DNA from: Sphingopyxis sp. PET50
GTDB taxonomy: Bacteria; Pseudomonadota; Alphaproteobacteria; Sphingomonadales; Sphingomonadaceae
Assembly: GCF_025244705.1 (NCBI RefSeq)
Contig: NZ_CP104207.1
Location: forward strand, 186,001 to 250,000
Reading direction: 5' to 3'
DNA length: 64,000 bases
Of this stretch, positions 9,538-18,538 are shown one piece after another. Below the pieces are notes generated by a model, which worked only from the letters and a program-made list of their open reading frames with translations, searched no databases and was not told the DNA's origin. Position numbers and translations under genes: made by a program. Each line of letters begins with the position of its first letter. The stretch's first letter is position 1.

Positions 9538-9915
9538 CTACCTCTCGGTGCAGAGGCGGACGATGCTGTCCGCCACAGCGGCGGGATCGGCGAGGACGTC
9601 CTTTGCGGCGATGCGCAGCATTCGTATCCCCTGCGCTTCGATCCATTGGTCGCGTTCTTCATCACGCTTTGGTTGGTCGCCCATGTCGTGCGCAATGCCG
9701 TCGATTTCGATTCCGAGCTTCGACTCCACGACATAGAAATCGAGCACATATCGGCCGATCGGGTGCTGGCGCCGGAATTTGACGTAGCCTGGTTGCTTGC
9801 GCAATATTTGCCAGAGCAGAACCTCGGGCAGGGACATTGTGCGGCGGAGCCGTTTTGCATTCTTGTAACTTGTAAGCGCGGTTGCTTGCTTCAGCACGCT
9901 CGACCCCTCCACCAC
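9538..9915 (-). CDS. DUF559-family nuclease-like protein
   Basis: This 125-residue protein has the DUF559 core, related to very-short-patch-repair and restriction-type endonuclease folds: AKRLRRTMSLPEVLLWQIL, KFRRQHPIGRYVLDFY, SKLGIEIDGIAHD and RDQWIEAQGIRMLRI. The acidic and basic residues expected of a PD-(D/E)xK-like site are present (D in VLDFY, E and D in GIEIDG). The GTG start lies inside the right repeat and the stop abuts the left repeat, so the gene is exactly bracketed. No partner gene is seen. The cellular role of this family is not established. Confidence 0.85.
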   Translation of the reverse strand: MVEGSSVLKQATALTSYKNAKRLRRTMSLPEVLLWQILRKQPGYVKFRRQHPIGRYVLDFYVVESKLGIEIDGIAHDMGDQPKRDEERDQWIEAQGIRMLRIAAKDVLADPAAVADSIVRLCTER

Positions 9916-9966
9916 GCCCTTCGGGCGCGGTCCCCCTCCCCAACGCTTCGCGAAGGGGAGGATCTA
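9904..9966 (-). repeat. REP-like palindromic element, right copy flanking the DUF559 gene
   Basis: Read on the minus strand, this copy begins GATCCTCCCCTTCGCGAAG and ends GGTGGTGGAGGGGTC, so it mirrors the left copy at 9475-9537. It overlaps the first codons of the DUF559 gene. Confidence 0.85.
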
Positions 9967-9993
9967 TCATAGACGCACCGCTGGCCCTGTCGA

Positions 9994-10395
9994 TCAGCGC
10001 AACTCTTTGCGGATCATCAGTTTCAGCCCCGACCAGACCTGATCGACGGCGCACACCTTTACATCGACCCAGCCCATCGGCAGGCCTATGTCGCGGATGA
10101 CATCCTCGGTGATGTCGGTCGGGACTTTCGACGCCTTCTTCGGCCAGCTGACCCAGACGAAACCCGCCGGATCGATCAGCGTGCGGAGTTCAGTCAGCAG
10201 CCGTTCGAGTTCGGCGCGTTCGGTGGTGAAGATGTGCGCGGCCTGCAGGCCCGCCTCGGGAGCCTTGCGTTCGTCGAGCGCGACGTCGCCGATCTCGGCG
10301 CGGACGCTTGCGGGCATGGCGTGAAACCACGCCGACAGGCCGTCCTTGAGCGACAGTTTTTTCGCCAGCGGCGTGCCCGAATAGCCCGCGGTCAT
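9994..10395 (-). CDS. DUF3052-family protein
   Basis: This 133-residue protein begins MTAGYSGTPLAKKLSLKDG, the characteristic start of DUF3052. It continues with FVWVSWPKKASKVPTDITED and GWVDVKVCAVDQVWSGLKL. The fold is small and alpha/beta and the function is unknown. Its ATG overlaps the stop of the DUF72 gene by four bases (ATGA), so the pair is translationally coupled. Confidence 0.85.
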   Translation of the reverse strand: MTAGYSGTPLAKKLSLKDGLSAWFHAMPASVRAEIGDVALDERKAPEAGLQAAHIFTTERAELERLLTELRTLIDPAGFVWVSWPKKASKVPTDITEDVIRDIGLPMGWVDVKVCAVDQVWSGLKLMIRKELR

Positions 10396-11133
10396 GCGCC
10401 CAGCCGCGCGATCAGCGCCTGTGCGGCCGCCGGGTTGCGCACCTTCGCGCCCGCGATGAAGAAGAGGAAGACGTCGCGGTCGCCCTTCGCCCATTCCCTG
10501 GCCTGCTTCGCCCAGTTGTCGAGCGCGGCATCGTCATAGCCGGTCTCGACGTCGTCCCGCGACCGCTGGAGCCGCGCGTAAGCGAAGTCGGCGGTCTGCT
10601 CGTCGATGCACGGAAATTCGTCGCTGTCGGCGTAGACGACCGCCATGTTGCGCGCACGGAGCAGGTCGATAAAGGCCGGATCGCGGAAGCTTTCGTGGCG
10701 GACCTCGATCGCGTGCCGCAGCTTCAGTCCGTCCTGGCTGTCGGGCAGCAGGTCGAGGAAGCCCGCGAAATCGTCGCGGTCGAACTTCTTCGTCGCCATG
10801 AACTGCCAGTGGATGGGGCCGAGCCGGTCGCCGAGCCGCGTGAGGCCCTGTGTCAGGAATTTCTCGATCGAGGCGGCGCCTTCGGCGAGCACCTTGCGGT
10901 TGGTCGTGAAGCGCGACGCCTTGACGCTGAACTTGAACCCGTCGGGAACCGAGGCGGCCCAGTTGGCGAAGCTTTCGGGCTTCTGGCTGCCATAATAGGT
11001 GCCGTTGATCTCGATGCCGGTCAGATGCTGGCTCGGCATATTCGAGCTCGCGCTTCTGCGGATGCTTGTCCGGGTAGAAAGTGCCGCGCCAGGGTTCGTA
11101 GGTCCAGCCGCCGATACCAACATGGATGCTCAT
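10392..11133 (-). CDS. DUF72 (YecE-type) family protein, read across one frame change
   Basis: The corrected protein, about 246 residues, starts MSIHVGIGGWTYEPWRGTFY, a diagnostic DUF72 beginning. After one extra base near 11038 it continues QHLTGIEINGTYYGSQKPES, KASRFTTN and LGPIHWQF. The fold is a TIM barrel. Function is unproven; the Trp/Tyr-rich start and the TRF/HWQF motifs are family hallmarks. It is coupled to DUF3052 downstream. The 5' region contains a long inverted repeat. Confidence 0.85.
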
Positions 11134-11177
11134 GACACCGTTACCTCCCACTGGCTGCTGCGCCTCTTTCATTATCT

Positions 11178-11325
11178 CGCACAAAGGCACGAAGGCACAA
11201 AGGGGGCGCGCTGTTCCAAAGTCCCTCGCCCATTGCGAAAGTCGTTCGAAAGAGCGGTTCGCGCAATCGGCATGTGACGACGCTACGCTCCCGCGCCCTC
11301 TTTGTGCCTTCGTGCCTTTGTGCGA
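11178..11325. repeat. Long inverted repeat between DUF72 and purL
   Basis: Arms of about 33-35 bases (11178-11210 and 11291-11325) are near-perfect reverse complements. The left arm contains CACAAAGGCACGAAGGCACA and the right arm TGTGCCTTCGTGCCTTTGTG, with about 80 bases between them. No gene lies in the loop. It may fold in the transcript and stop transcription from either side. Confidence 0.75.
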
Positions 11326-11343
11326 GTCCTTCGCGCAGACGCG

Positions 11344-13599
11344 TCAGGCAAGCGCCGCGTCGGCCCCCATCAGCTTCGGGAAAAAGCCCTCATGCGCTTC
11401 GCGCAGCTCGGCGAGCGTCACGCTGTGGTCGCTGCCCGGCAGTTCGAAGACGATGCGGTCCTTGATCGTGCGGCCGAGCGGATCGACCGGCACGTCGGCG
11501 CGGCCCGCGGCGTCGAGGAAATCGGCGAGGCAGGTGTCGCAGACGGTCACGAGGTACAGGCCCTGATCCTCGCCGAAGAAGCTTTCGGCGACGCCGAAAG
11601 GCTGTTCTTCGCTGACCAGAACGCCGATGTTCGATTTGAGCGCCATCTCGGCGAGCGTCACCGCGATGCCGCCGTCCGAAACGTCGTGGCAGGCGGTGAT
11701 CCAGCCGGCGTTGATCGCATGGCGGACGAAATCGCCGGTGCGCTTTTCGCAGCGCAGATTGACTTCGGGCGGCGGGCCTTCCTCGCGGCCGTGGATTTCG
11801 CGCAGCCACACCGACTGGCCGAGATGGCCGGCGCGCTCCCCAACGGCCAATACGATGTCGCCGGTGCGCTTGAAGCCGATGCCGACCGCCTTGTTCAGAT
11901 CCTCGATCACGCCGACGCCGCCGATCGCGGGGGTCGGCAGGATCGCGCTGCCGCCGCCGGTCGCCTTCGATTCATTGTAGAGGCTGACGTTGCCCGACAC
12001 GATCGGATAGTCGAGCGCGCGGCACGCCTGCGCCATGCCGTCGAGGCAGCCGGTGATCTGGCCCATGATTTCGGGACGCTGCGGATTGGCGAAGTTCAGG
12101 CAGTTGGTGATCGCGAGCGGCGTCGCGCCGACCGCGGTGATGTTGCGCCATGTCTCGGCGACCGCCTGCTTGCCGCCCTCGACCGGGTCGGCGTAGCAAT
12201 AGCGCGGGGTGCAGTCGGTGCTCATCGCCAGCGCGCGGTTGGTGCCGTGGATGCGGACGAGCGCGGCATCGCCGCCGGTCTGCACCGTGTCGGCGCCGAC
12301 CTGGCTGTCATACTGCTCCCAGATCCAGCGGCGGCTGGCGATATCGGGGGTGCCCATCAGCGTCTTGAGGTCGGCGGCGACATCCTTCGTTTCGGGGACG
12401 TTGGTCAGCGCGGCCTGCTTCGGGGTCGGGACGTGCGGCCGGTCGTAGAGCGGGGCGTCGTCGGCGAGCGGGGCGAGCGGGATGTCGCAGACGATCTCGC
12501 CATGATGTTCGAGCACCATGCGGCCGGTGTCCGTGACGGTGCCGATGACCGCGAAGTCGAGTTCCCATTTGTGGAAGATCGCCTTGGCGAACTCTTCCTT
12601 GCCGGGTTTCAGCACCATCAGCATGCGTTCCTGCGATTCGGACAGCATCATCTCGTACGCCGTCATGGCACTTTCGCGCTGCGGCACATCGTCCATCCTG
12701 AGGTGGAGGCCGACGCCGCCCTTCGACGCCATTTCGACCGACGAGCTGGTGAGGCCCGCGGCGCCCATGTCCTGGATCGCGACGATCGCGTCCGACGCCA
12801 TCAGCTCGAGGCACGCCTCGATCAGCAATTTTTCGGTGAAGGGGTCGCCGACCTGCACCGTCGGGCGTTTTTCCTCGGCATCCTCGCCGAAGTCGGCCGA
12901 CGCCATCGTTGCGCCGTGGATGCCGTCGCGGCCGGTCTTCGACCCGACATAGACGATCGGATTGCCGACGCCCGATGCGGCCGAATAGAAGATTCTGTCC
13001 TGCTCGGCGACGCCGACGGTCATCGCGTTGACGAGGATGTTGCCGTCATAGGCCGTGTGGAAATTGACCTCGCCGCCGACCGTCGGCACGCCGACGCAAT
13101 TGCCGTAACCGCCGATGCCGTGGACGACGCCCGAGATGAGATGCTTCATCTTCGGATGGTCCGGGCGACCGAAGCGCAGCGCGTTGAGGTTCGCCACGGG
13201 CCGCGCGCCCATGGTGAACACATCACGCAGGATGCCGCCCACACCGGTTGCCGCGCCCTGATAGGGTTCGATGTACGACGGGTGGTTGTGGCTCTCCATC
13301 TTGAAGATGGCGGCAAGTCTTTTGCCGCCCGGCCCTTCGCCGATGTCGATGACGCCCGCATTCTCGCCGGGACCGCAGATCACCCACGGCGCCTCGGTCG
13401 GCAGTTTCTTGAGGTGGATGCGCGAGCTTTTGTAGCTGCAATGCTCGGACCACATGACCGAGAAGATGCCGAGTTCGACGAGGTTCGGCTCGCGCCCGAG
13501 CGCAGACAGCACGCGCTCATATTCTTCCGGAGACAGGCCGTGCTCGGCAACGATCTCGGGAGTGATGACGGAGGCGGGCGCGGCTGCTGTCTGAGTCAT
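11344..13599 (-). CDS. purL: Phosphoribosylformylglycinamidine synthase, large subunit
   Basis: PurL uses ATP and ammonia from PurQ to turn FGAR into FGAM, the fourth step of purine synthesis. The 751-residue length is that of the small-type PurL that works with separate PurS and PurQ. Conserved segments are intact: [14 protein letters not shown] near the start, ETHNHP-like [27 protein letters not shown]-equivalent regions, and [17 protein letters not shown] near the end. No frame change is present over 2.2 kb. PurS and PurQ are not in the window. Confidence 0.97.
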   Translation of the reverse strand: MTQTAAAPASVITPEIVAEHGLSPEEYERVLSALGREPNLVELGIFSVMWSEHCSYKSSRIHLKKLPTEAPWVICGPGENAGVIDIGEGPGGKRLAAIFKMESHNHPSYIEPYQGAATGVGGILRDVFTMGARPVANLNALRFGRPDHPKMKHLISGVVHGIGGYGNCVGVPTVGGEVNFHTAYDGNILVNAMTVGVAEQDRIFYSAASGVGNPIVYVGSKTGRDGIHGATMASADFGEDAEEKRPTVQVGDPFTEKLLIEACLELMASDAIVAIQDMGAAGLTSSSVEMASKGGVGLHLRMDDVPQRESAMTAYEMMLSESQERMLMVLKPGKEEFAKAIFHKWELDFAVIGTVTDTGRMVLEHHGEIVCDIPLAPLADDAPLYDRPHVPTPKQAALTNVPETKDVAADLKTLMGTPDIASRRWIWEQYDSQVGADTVQTGGDAALVRIHGTNRALAMSTDCTPRYCYADPVEGGKQAVAETWRNITAVGATPLAITNCLNFANPQRPEIMGQITGCLDGMAQACRALDYPIVSGNVSLYNESKATGGGSAILPTPAIGGVGVIEDLNKAVGIGFKRTGDIVLAVGERAGHLGQSVWLREIHGREEGPPPEVNLRCEKRTGDFVRHAINAGWITACHDVSDGGIAVTLAEMALKSNIGVLVSEEQPFGVAESFFGEDQGLYLVTVCDTCLADFLDAAGRADVPVDPLGRTIKDRIVFELPGSDHSVTLAELREAHEGFFPKLMGADAALA

Positions 13600-13636
13600 G
13601 GCGCGCCTTTAGCGACACAGGCGCAAAACGAACAGA

Positions 13637-13663
13637 CCCCATGGTGCATTTTGCACCACGGGG
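13637..13663 (-). terminator. Hairpin downstream of the small exported protein gene
   Basis: A stem of CCCC-TGGTGCA pairs with TGCACCA-GGGG around a TTT loop, with one mismatch. It lies between the 3' end of the gene at 13682 and purL. On the minus strand a T-rich but imperfect run follows, so it is probably a terminator that also separates purL. Confidence 0.6.
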
Positions 13664-13681
13664 CCTGCCTCGGAGAGCGGA

Positions 13682-13972
13682 TCAGCGCGCGGCGAGGACG
13701 GTCACCGCCTTGTCGAGCCGTTCGACGTCCTTCAGCGAAAATTCGACCTGCTGCGAGCCGACGGTGCCGCGCACCTTGTGGGTGCCGACGCGCAGCTTGA
13801 ACGGCTTGCCCGTCTGTTCGTCGATGCCGGTGATGATGCGGCGGTCGCCGACCGTCTTGATCGTATAGCTGTAGACGCGGCCTTCATGCTCGAACCGGCG
13901 CACTTCCTCGGCATGGACCGCGGCAGGCAGGATAGCGAACAGCGCGAGGGTGGGGAGGATGAGTTTTTTCAT
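13682..13972 (-). CDS. Small exported protein of unknown function
   Basis: The protein is 96 residues. MKKLILPTLALFAILPAAVHA is a clear Sec signal peptide, so I chose this ATG rather than an upstream alternative at 13999. The mature part (EEVRRFEHEGRVYSYT, RIITGIDEQTGKPFKLRV, VEFSLKDVERL) is a small basic beta-rich domain with no family I recognise. It stands alone, with a hairpin after it. Confidence 0.75.
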   Translation of the reverse strand: MKKLILPTLALFAILPAAVHAEEVRRFEHEGRVYSYTIKTVGDRRIITGIDEQTGKPFKLRVGTHKVRGTVGSQQVEFSLKDVERLDKAVTVLAAR

Positions 13973-14156
13973 GATGCAAGTCCTTGTTTGAAAGAACAAA
14001 ACTTGCCTTTACGCCCCTCTCTTCTTGTGCAGTGCAGCATGACTTGCGCGAGCACGGCGGGCAATTGCAAAAAGCGGAATCGTGATTGCGCGCGGCAGCG
14101 CGTCGAAGGCACCGGAGACCTGCCTGTTGAAGCCGTACCCCGCGATGGCTGTGGCG

Positions 14157-14816
14157 TTATCGCGTCGATCCGGCGCGGCGGCGGTTGGCGCCCGCCCAGG
14201 CCGCGGTTCCCGCAAGCAGCGCATAGGCGAGGAGCATCGTCGCGGGGATCGCCAGCGAATAGGCGGGCTCCTTCGGGCCGAACCAGTCGATCGCCTGGAA
14301 CAGCGCGAGCAGGCCCGCGAGCGCCCAGAGCCGCCGGTTTCCGGTCGGGGCCTGGGTGCGGCGCGCATAATAGAGGAGCGCCGCGCCGATGAAGAGGATC
14401 TCGAGCGGCATGGCGATCATCGGATGGTTCCAGAGCCCGAGTCCGAGCTTCGGCGGCGCGCCATGGAGCGTCAGGTCGGGGATATGGACGATCAGGTCGA
14501 CGAACCAGTGCGAAACGACGACGAGCGCCGCGCCGATCGCCGCCGCTTTCCTTCTGGTCGCGAGCCACACGAGCACGCCGAAGATCGCGGCCCAGATCAG
14601 CGCGCCGAGCAGGCTGTGCGTATAGGGCATGTAATGGAGGTCCATCGGGTTCATCGCGGTGATGCCGGGAACGATCCGCATCGACTCGATCCCTGGGATC
14701 AGCAAGGCGGCGAAACCGATGTCGACGAGCTGCGCCGCGACGAACAGGGTTCCGAGGCCTGCGGCTTTCGGCCGGGCGGCGGCGACCAGCGCCGGGGCGA
14801 AATGGCCGATGAACAT
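14157..14816 (-). CDS. Multi-pass membrane protein of unknown function
   Basis: This 219-residue protein starts MFIGHFAPALVAAARPKAAG and has about six membrane spans. The segments MNPMDLHYMPYTHSLLGAL and ALVVVSHWFVDLIVHIPDL place conserved His and Asp residues at membrane edges, reminiscent of the YdjM/DUF457-type membrane proteins described as metal-dependent hydrolase-like. I assign no reaction. The ATG at 14816 is preferred because the signal-like first helix begins directly after it. Confidence 0.7.
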   Translation of the reverse strand: MFIGHFAPALVAAARPKAAGLGTLFVAAQLVDIGFAALLIPGIESMRIVPGITAMNPMDLHYMPYTHSLLGALIWAAIFGVLVWLATRRKAAAIGAALVVVSHWFVDLIVHIPDLTLHGAPPKLGLGLWNHPMIAMPLEILFIGAALLYYARRTQAPTGNRRLWALAGLLALFQAIDWFGPKEPAYSLAIPATMLLAYALLAGTAAWAGANRRRAGSTR

Positions 14817-14901
14817 GGACGGCGATGCTAGGGTGATCGTCCGCGACGTCAAGCGTGACCGCACTTGACCATGGGGGGGCGAAGGGGCCAAAGCAGGCGC
14901 C

Positions 14902-15166
14902 ATGACGGACACCCCCGACAAGCCTGGCGAACCCGCGATTTCCTCCCTGTCCTTCGAAGCCGCGATGGGCGAGCTCGAAACGATCGTACGGCGGCTGGAA
15001 AGCGGCGATGTCAGCCTCGAGGAATCGGTCGTGCTCTACGAACGCGGCCATGCGCTGCGCGCGCATTGCGAAGCGCGGCTCGCCGCCGCGCAGGCGCGCA
15101 TCGAACAGGTCAGCCTGGGCGCCGACGGCACGTACGGCGGGGACCGTGCCGTTCGGCGAAGGCTGA
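14902..15166 (+). CDS. xseB: Exodeoxyribonuclease VII small subunit, read across one frame change
   Basis: XseB is the small helical subunit of exonuclease VII, which degrades single-stranded DNA. The family core is present: [20 protein letters not shown] followed by [17 protein letters not shown] and [15 protein letters not shown]. One extra base near 15133 disturbs the tail. The corrected end, [10 protein letters not shown], and a stop at 15164-15166 give about 87 residues, normal for the family. ispA starts six bases later, a very common arrangement in alphaproteobacteria. Confidence 0.92.
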
Positions 15167-15172
15167 CGCGCG

Positions 15173-16093
15173 GTGACGGCCGCCGAGGGGGAGATCGTCG
15201 CGGGCAGCCGTCTGCTCGAACGGGCCCAGACCGAGGTCGTAGAGGCGACCGACCGGCTGTTCGATCAGCTGCTGCCCATTCCCGACGACCCGCGCGACAG
15301 GCTCTACGAGGCGATGCGCCACGCCGCGATCGGCGGCGGCAAGAGGCTGCGGCCTTTGCTCGTGCGTGCGGCGGGCGATCTTTATCATGTCGATCGCACC
15401 CCGACCCTGCGGGTCGGGGCGGCGGTCGAGGCGATGCACGTCTATTCGCTGATCCACGACGATCTGCCGTGCATGGACGACGATGATCTGCGCCGCGGCA
15501 AGCCGACGGTGCATCGCGCCTATGACGAGGCGACCGCGGTGCTCGCGGGTGATTCGCTCCATGCTCTCGCCTTCGAATGGCTCGTCGACCCCGCGACGCA
15601 CGCCGACCCCTTCGTGCGCAGCGAGCTGATCCGTGAGCTGGCGCACGCCGCGGGGCCCGCGGGCATGGCGGGGGGACAGATGATGGATCTCGCCGCCGAG
15701 ACTGCGCAGTTCGACCTGCCGACGGTGACGCGGCTGCAACAGCTCAAGACCGGTGCGCTGATCGCCTTTTCGGTCGAGGCGGGTGCGATCCTCGCGCGCA
15801 TTCCGGCCGAGGGGCGGACGCCGCTGCGCGGCTATGCGCGCGATATCGGGCTCGCGTTCCAGATCGCCGACGACATCATGGACGTCGAGGGCGACGAACA
15901 ATTGGCCGACAAGGCGCTGCACAAGGACGAAGCGGCGGGCAAGGCGACCTTCGTCACGCTGATGGGGCTCGACCGCGCCCGCGAACAGGCGCGGGCGCTC
16001 GTCGATCAGGCGATCACCCACCTCGCCGGCTTCGGCGACGAAGCGGCGCTGCTCCGCGCGATCGCCCGCTATATCGTGGAAAGGGACCATTGA
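15173..16093 (+). CDS. ispA: Polyprenyl (farnesyl) diphosphate synthase
   Basis: This 306-residue E-prenyltransferase condenses IPP with DMAPP/GPP to farnesyl diphosphate. The first Asp-rich motif is [18 protein letters not shown] and the second is [28 protein letters not shown] is the IPP-binding region. The start is a GTG just after xseB. The stop overlaps the coaD start (TGATG), so xseB, ispA and coaD appear to be co-transcribed. Confidence 0.95.
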   Translation: MTAAEGEIVAGSRLLERAQTEVVEATDRLFDQLLPIPDDPRDRLYEAMRHAAIGGGKRLRPLLVRAAGDLYHVDRTPTLRVGAAVEAMHVYSLIHDDLPCMDDDDLRRGKPTVHRAYDEATAVLAGDSLHALAFEWLVDPATHADPFVRSELIRELAHAAGPAGMAGGQMMDLAAETAQFDLPTVTRLQQLKTGALIAFSVEAGAILARIPAEGRTPLRGYARDIGLAFQIADDIMDVEGDEQLADKALHKDEAAGKATFVTLMGLDRAREQARALVDQAITHLAGFGDEAALLRAIARYIVERDH

Positions 16094-16600
16094 TGCGCAT
16101 TGGAGTCTATCCGGGGACGTTCGACCCGATCACGCTCGGCCATATGGACATCATCCGCCGCGGCGCGAAGCTGGTCGACCGGCTGGTAATCGGGGTGACG
16201 ACCAATATCACCAAATCGCCGCTGTTCGACGACGAGGAACGCATCGAGATGGTGCGGCGCGAGGTGGCGAGCATCGGCGGCGACATCCGCGTCGTCGGCT
16301 TCAACGCGTTGCTGATGGATTTCGCGACCCGCGAGGGCGCGAGCGTCATCGTGCGCGGGCTGCGCGCGGTCGCCGACTTCGAATATGAATATCAGATGGC
16401 GGGCATGAACCAGCAGCTCAACGACCGCATCGAAACGGTGTTCCTGATGGCCGATGTCGGATTGCAGCCGATCGCGTCGCGGCTGGTCAAGGAAATCGCG
16501 ATCTTCGGCGGCGACATCCGCAAATTCGTCACGCCGCATGGTGAAGGAGGCGGTGGTCTCGCGCATCGCCGAGCGGGGACTCCGCCAGGGCGAAGCCTGA
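16093..16600 (+). CDS. coaD: Phosphopantetheine adenylyltransferase, read across one frame change
   Basis: CoaD makes dephospho-CoA from 4'-phosphopantetheine and ATP. The N-terminal nucleotidyltransferase motif YPGTFDPITLGHMDII is perfect, and VRGLRAVADFEYEYQMAGMN is the pantetheine-binding stretch. An extra G near 16543, in the GCATGGTGAAG context, breaks the last 20 residues. The correct end is VKEAVVSRIAERGLRQGEA with a stop at 16598-16600. The gene is essential in bacteria, so this is very likely a sequence error. Confidence 0.94.
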
Positions 16601-16687
16601 TCGCAATCATTGAGCGTTCAGCTTTTTCCCGCTAGGGCGCGCCAGACGGGGCGCAAACCGCATATAGTTCACAAAGGCCGATCCAGC

Positions 16688-17410
16688 ATGACTTTCACTT
16701 TTCGCCCCCTGTTCCTGACGGCGATCGCGCTCGGCCTGTCGGCCCCGCTCGCGGCGCAGGAGGCCGAACCGGCGACTCCGCCCGCTTCCGATGCGACAGC
16801 CGAGACCACGGTCGCCCCGGCGGTGCCCGCGATGACGCCCGACCAATATATCGGCAACCCCGAATATATGCTCAACATCGACCTTTCGACCGGCGGGCGG
16901 ATCGTCGTGCAGCTCTATCCCAATGTCGCGCCGAACCATGTCGAGCGGGTGAAGCAGCTGGCGCGCGCGGGCTTTTACGATGGAGTGAAATTCCACCGCG
17001 TGATCGACGGCTTCATGGCGCAGACGGGCGACCCGACCGCGACCGGGCAGGGCGGTTCGCAGCTTCCCGACCTCAAGGCCGAATTCAACGCGATGCCGCA
17101 CCTGCGCGGAACCTTGTCGATGGCGCGTGCCGAGAGCGATGACAGCGCGAACAGCCAGTTCTTCATCATGCTCCAGCCGCGCTTCAGCCTCGACCGCCGC
17201 TACACCGCCTTCGGCCGCGTGATCTCCGGCATGCAATATGTCGATGCGATCCATAAGGGCGAGCCGCCCGAAGTGATGTCGCGCATGGTCCAGGTGTCGG
17301 TCGCCGCCGACAACAAGCCGATGCCGCCGGCGTCGATGCTGACCGATCCGGAACCGGCCGCGCCCGCCGCACCGATCACCGCCGACCAGCTCAACGCGCC
17401 GATCCAGTAA
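16688..17410 (+). CDS. Periplasmic cyclophilin-type peptidyl-prolyl isomerase
   Basis: This 240-residue exported cyclophilin has a signal peptide ending near AAPLAAQ (about residues 1-24), then an Ala/Pro-rich linker. The isomerase domain contains [40 protein letters not shown] and [15 protein letters not shown]. The catalytic Arg is in the FHRVI motif. It probably catalyses proline isomerisation during envelope protein folding. queA follows 13 bases later on the same strand. Confidence 0.93.
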   Translation: MTFTFRPLFLTAIALGLSAPLAAQEAEPATPPASDATAETTVAPAVPAMTPDQYIGNPEYMLNIDLSTGGRIVVQLYPNVAPNHVERVKQLARAGFYDGVKFHRVIDGFMAQTGDPTATGQGGSQLPDLKAEFNAMPHLRGTLSMARAESDDSANSQFFIMLQPRFSLDRRYTAFGRVISGMQYVDAIHKGEPPEVMSRMVQVSVAADNKPMPPASMLTDPEPAAPAAPITADQLNAPIQ

Positions 17411-17423
17411 GGAGAGGCGCGCG

Positions 17424-18449
17424 ATGCGCGTCGACGCCTTCGATTTCGACCTGCCCAGCGAGCGCATCGCGCTCCGTCCCGCGCGTCCGCGCGATGCGGC
17501 GCGGATGCTCGTCGTCGAGGGCGGCGCGATATCGGACAGGGGCGTGCGCGACCTGCCGTCGCTGCTGCGCGCGGGCGATTGCCTGGTGTTCAACGACACG
17601 CGCGTCATCCCGGCACAGCTCGACGGGCGACGCGGGGCGGCGAAGATCGGCGCCACGCTGCACAAGCGCATCGACCTGCGCCGCTGGCAGGCGTTCGTGC
17701 GCAACGCCAAACGGCTGCGCGTCGGCGAGACGGTCGATTTCGGATCGGGGGTGGCGGCGCTGGCCGAGGATCGGCTTGCCGACGGCAGCTTCGTCCTTGC
17801 CTTCGTGGGTGACGAGCCCGTCGAACTGCTGCTCGAACGCGCTGGCACGATGCCGCTACCGCCCTATATCGCGGGCAAGCGGCCGACCGATGCCGACGAC
17901 CGCCGCGACTATCAGACGATGTTCGCGAAGGAGGATGGCGCGGTGGCGGCGCCGACCGCGGCGCTGCATTTCACCCCCGAATTGCTTGCCGCGCTGGCCG
18001 CGGCGGGGGTGAAGAGCGAGACGCTGACGCTGCACGTCGGCGCGGGCACTTTCCTGCCGGTCAAGGCCGACGACACCGACGACCATGTCATGCACGCCGA
18101 ATGGGGGCGGATCGACGCCAGCACTGCCGAACGGCTCAATGCGGTGCGCGCGGCGGGCGGCCGCGTGATCCCGGTCGGCACCACCAGCCTGCGCCTGCTC
18201 GAAAGCGCGGCCGGCGATGACGGCGTCATCGCGCCCTTTGCAGGCGACACCGCGATCTTCATCACCCCCGGCTACCGTTTCAAGGCGATCGACGGGCTGA
18301 TGACCAATTTCCACCTGCCGAAATCGACCTTGTTCATGCTGGTCAGTGCGCTGATGGGGCTCGACGTGATGCAGGCGGCCTATGCCCATGCGATCGCGCA
18401 TGACTACCGCTTCTACAGCTATGGCGACGCCAGTTTGTTGCTTCCCTGA
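17424..18449 (+). CDS. queA: S-adenosylmethionine:tRNA ribosyltransferase-isomerase
   Basis: QueA adds the cyclopentenediol group of queuosine to preQ1 in tRNA, using the ribosyl part of SAM. Length (341) and motifs are typical: [16 protein letters not shown] at the start, [35 protein letters not shown] and [19 protein letters not shown]. The partner gene tgt is normally close by. Here it lies at 24857, with six kilobases of signalling genes and a transposable element between. Confidence 0.96.
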   Translation: MRVDAFDFDLPSERIALRPARPRDAARMLVVEGGAISDRGVRDLPSLLRAGDCLVFNDTRVIPAQLDGRRGAAKIGATLHKRIDLRRWQAFVRNAKRLRVGETVDFGSGVAALAEDRLADGSFVLAFVGDEPVELLLERAGTMPLPPYIAGKRPTDADDRRDYQTMFAKEDGAVAAPTAALHFTPELLAALAAAGVKSETLTLHVGAGTFLPVKADDTDDHVMHAEWGRIDASTAERLNAVRAAGGRVIPVGTTSLRLLESAAGDDGVIAPFAGDTAIFITPGYRFKAIDGLMTNFHLPKSTLFMLVSALMGLDVMQAAYAHAIAHDYRFYSYGDASLLLP

Positions 18450-18538
18450 CGTCCCGATCTGGCACGGCGCATTTACCGATTCGCAAGGCATTTCCGGCAA
18501 ATCCCCTTCATCGGTGGGGACCAGCACGATGACGCATC

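Noticed and set aside
9475..9966. CRISPR array from the repeated GC-rich units
   Set aside because: Only two copies in opposite orientation with a gene between; no regular spacers and no cas genes anywhere in the window.
11302..13800. Open frame of over 800 codons on the plus strand opposite purL
   Set aside because: It is the shadow of a high-GC gene. purL on the other strand has every family motif, while this frame has low-complexity Arg/Ala/Asp-rich sequence and no domain.
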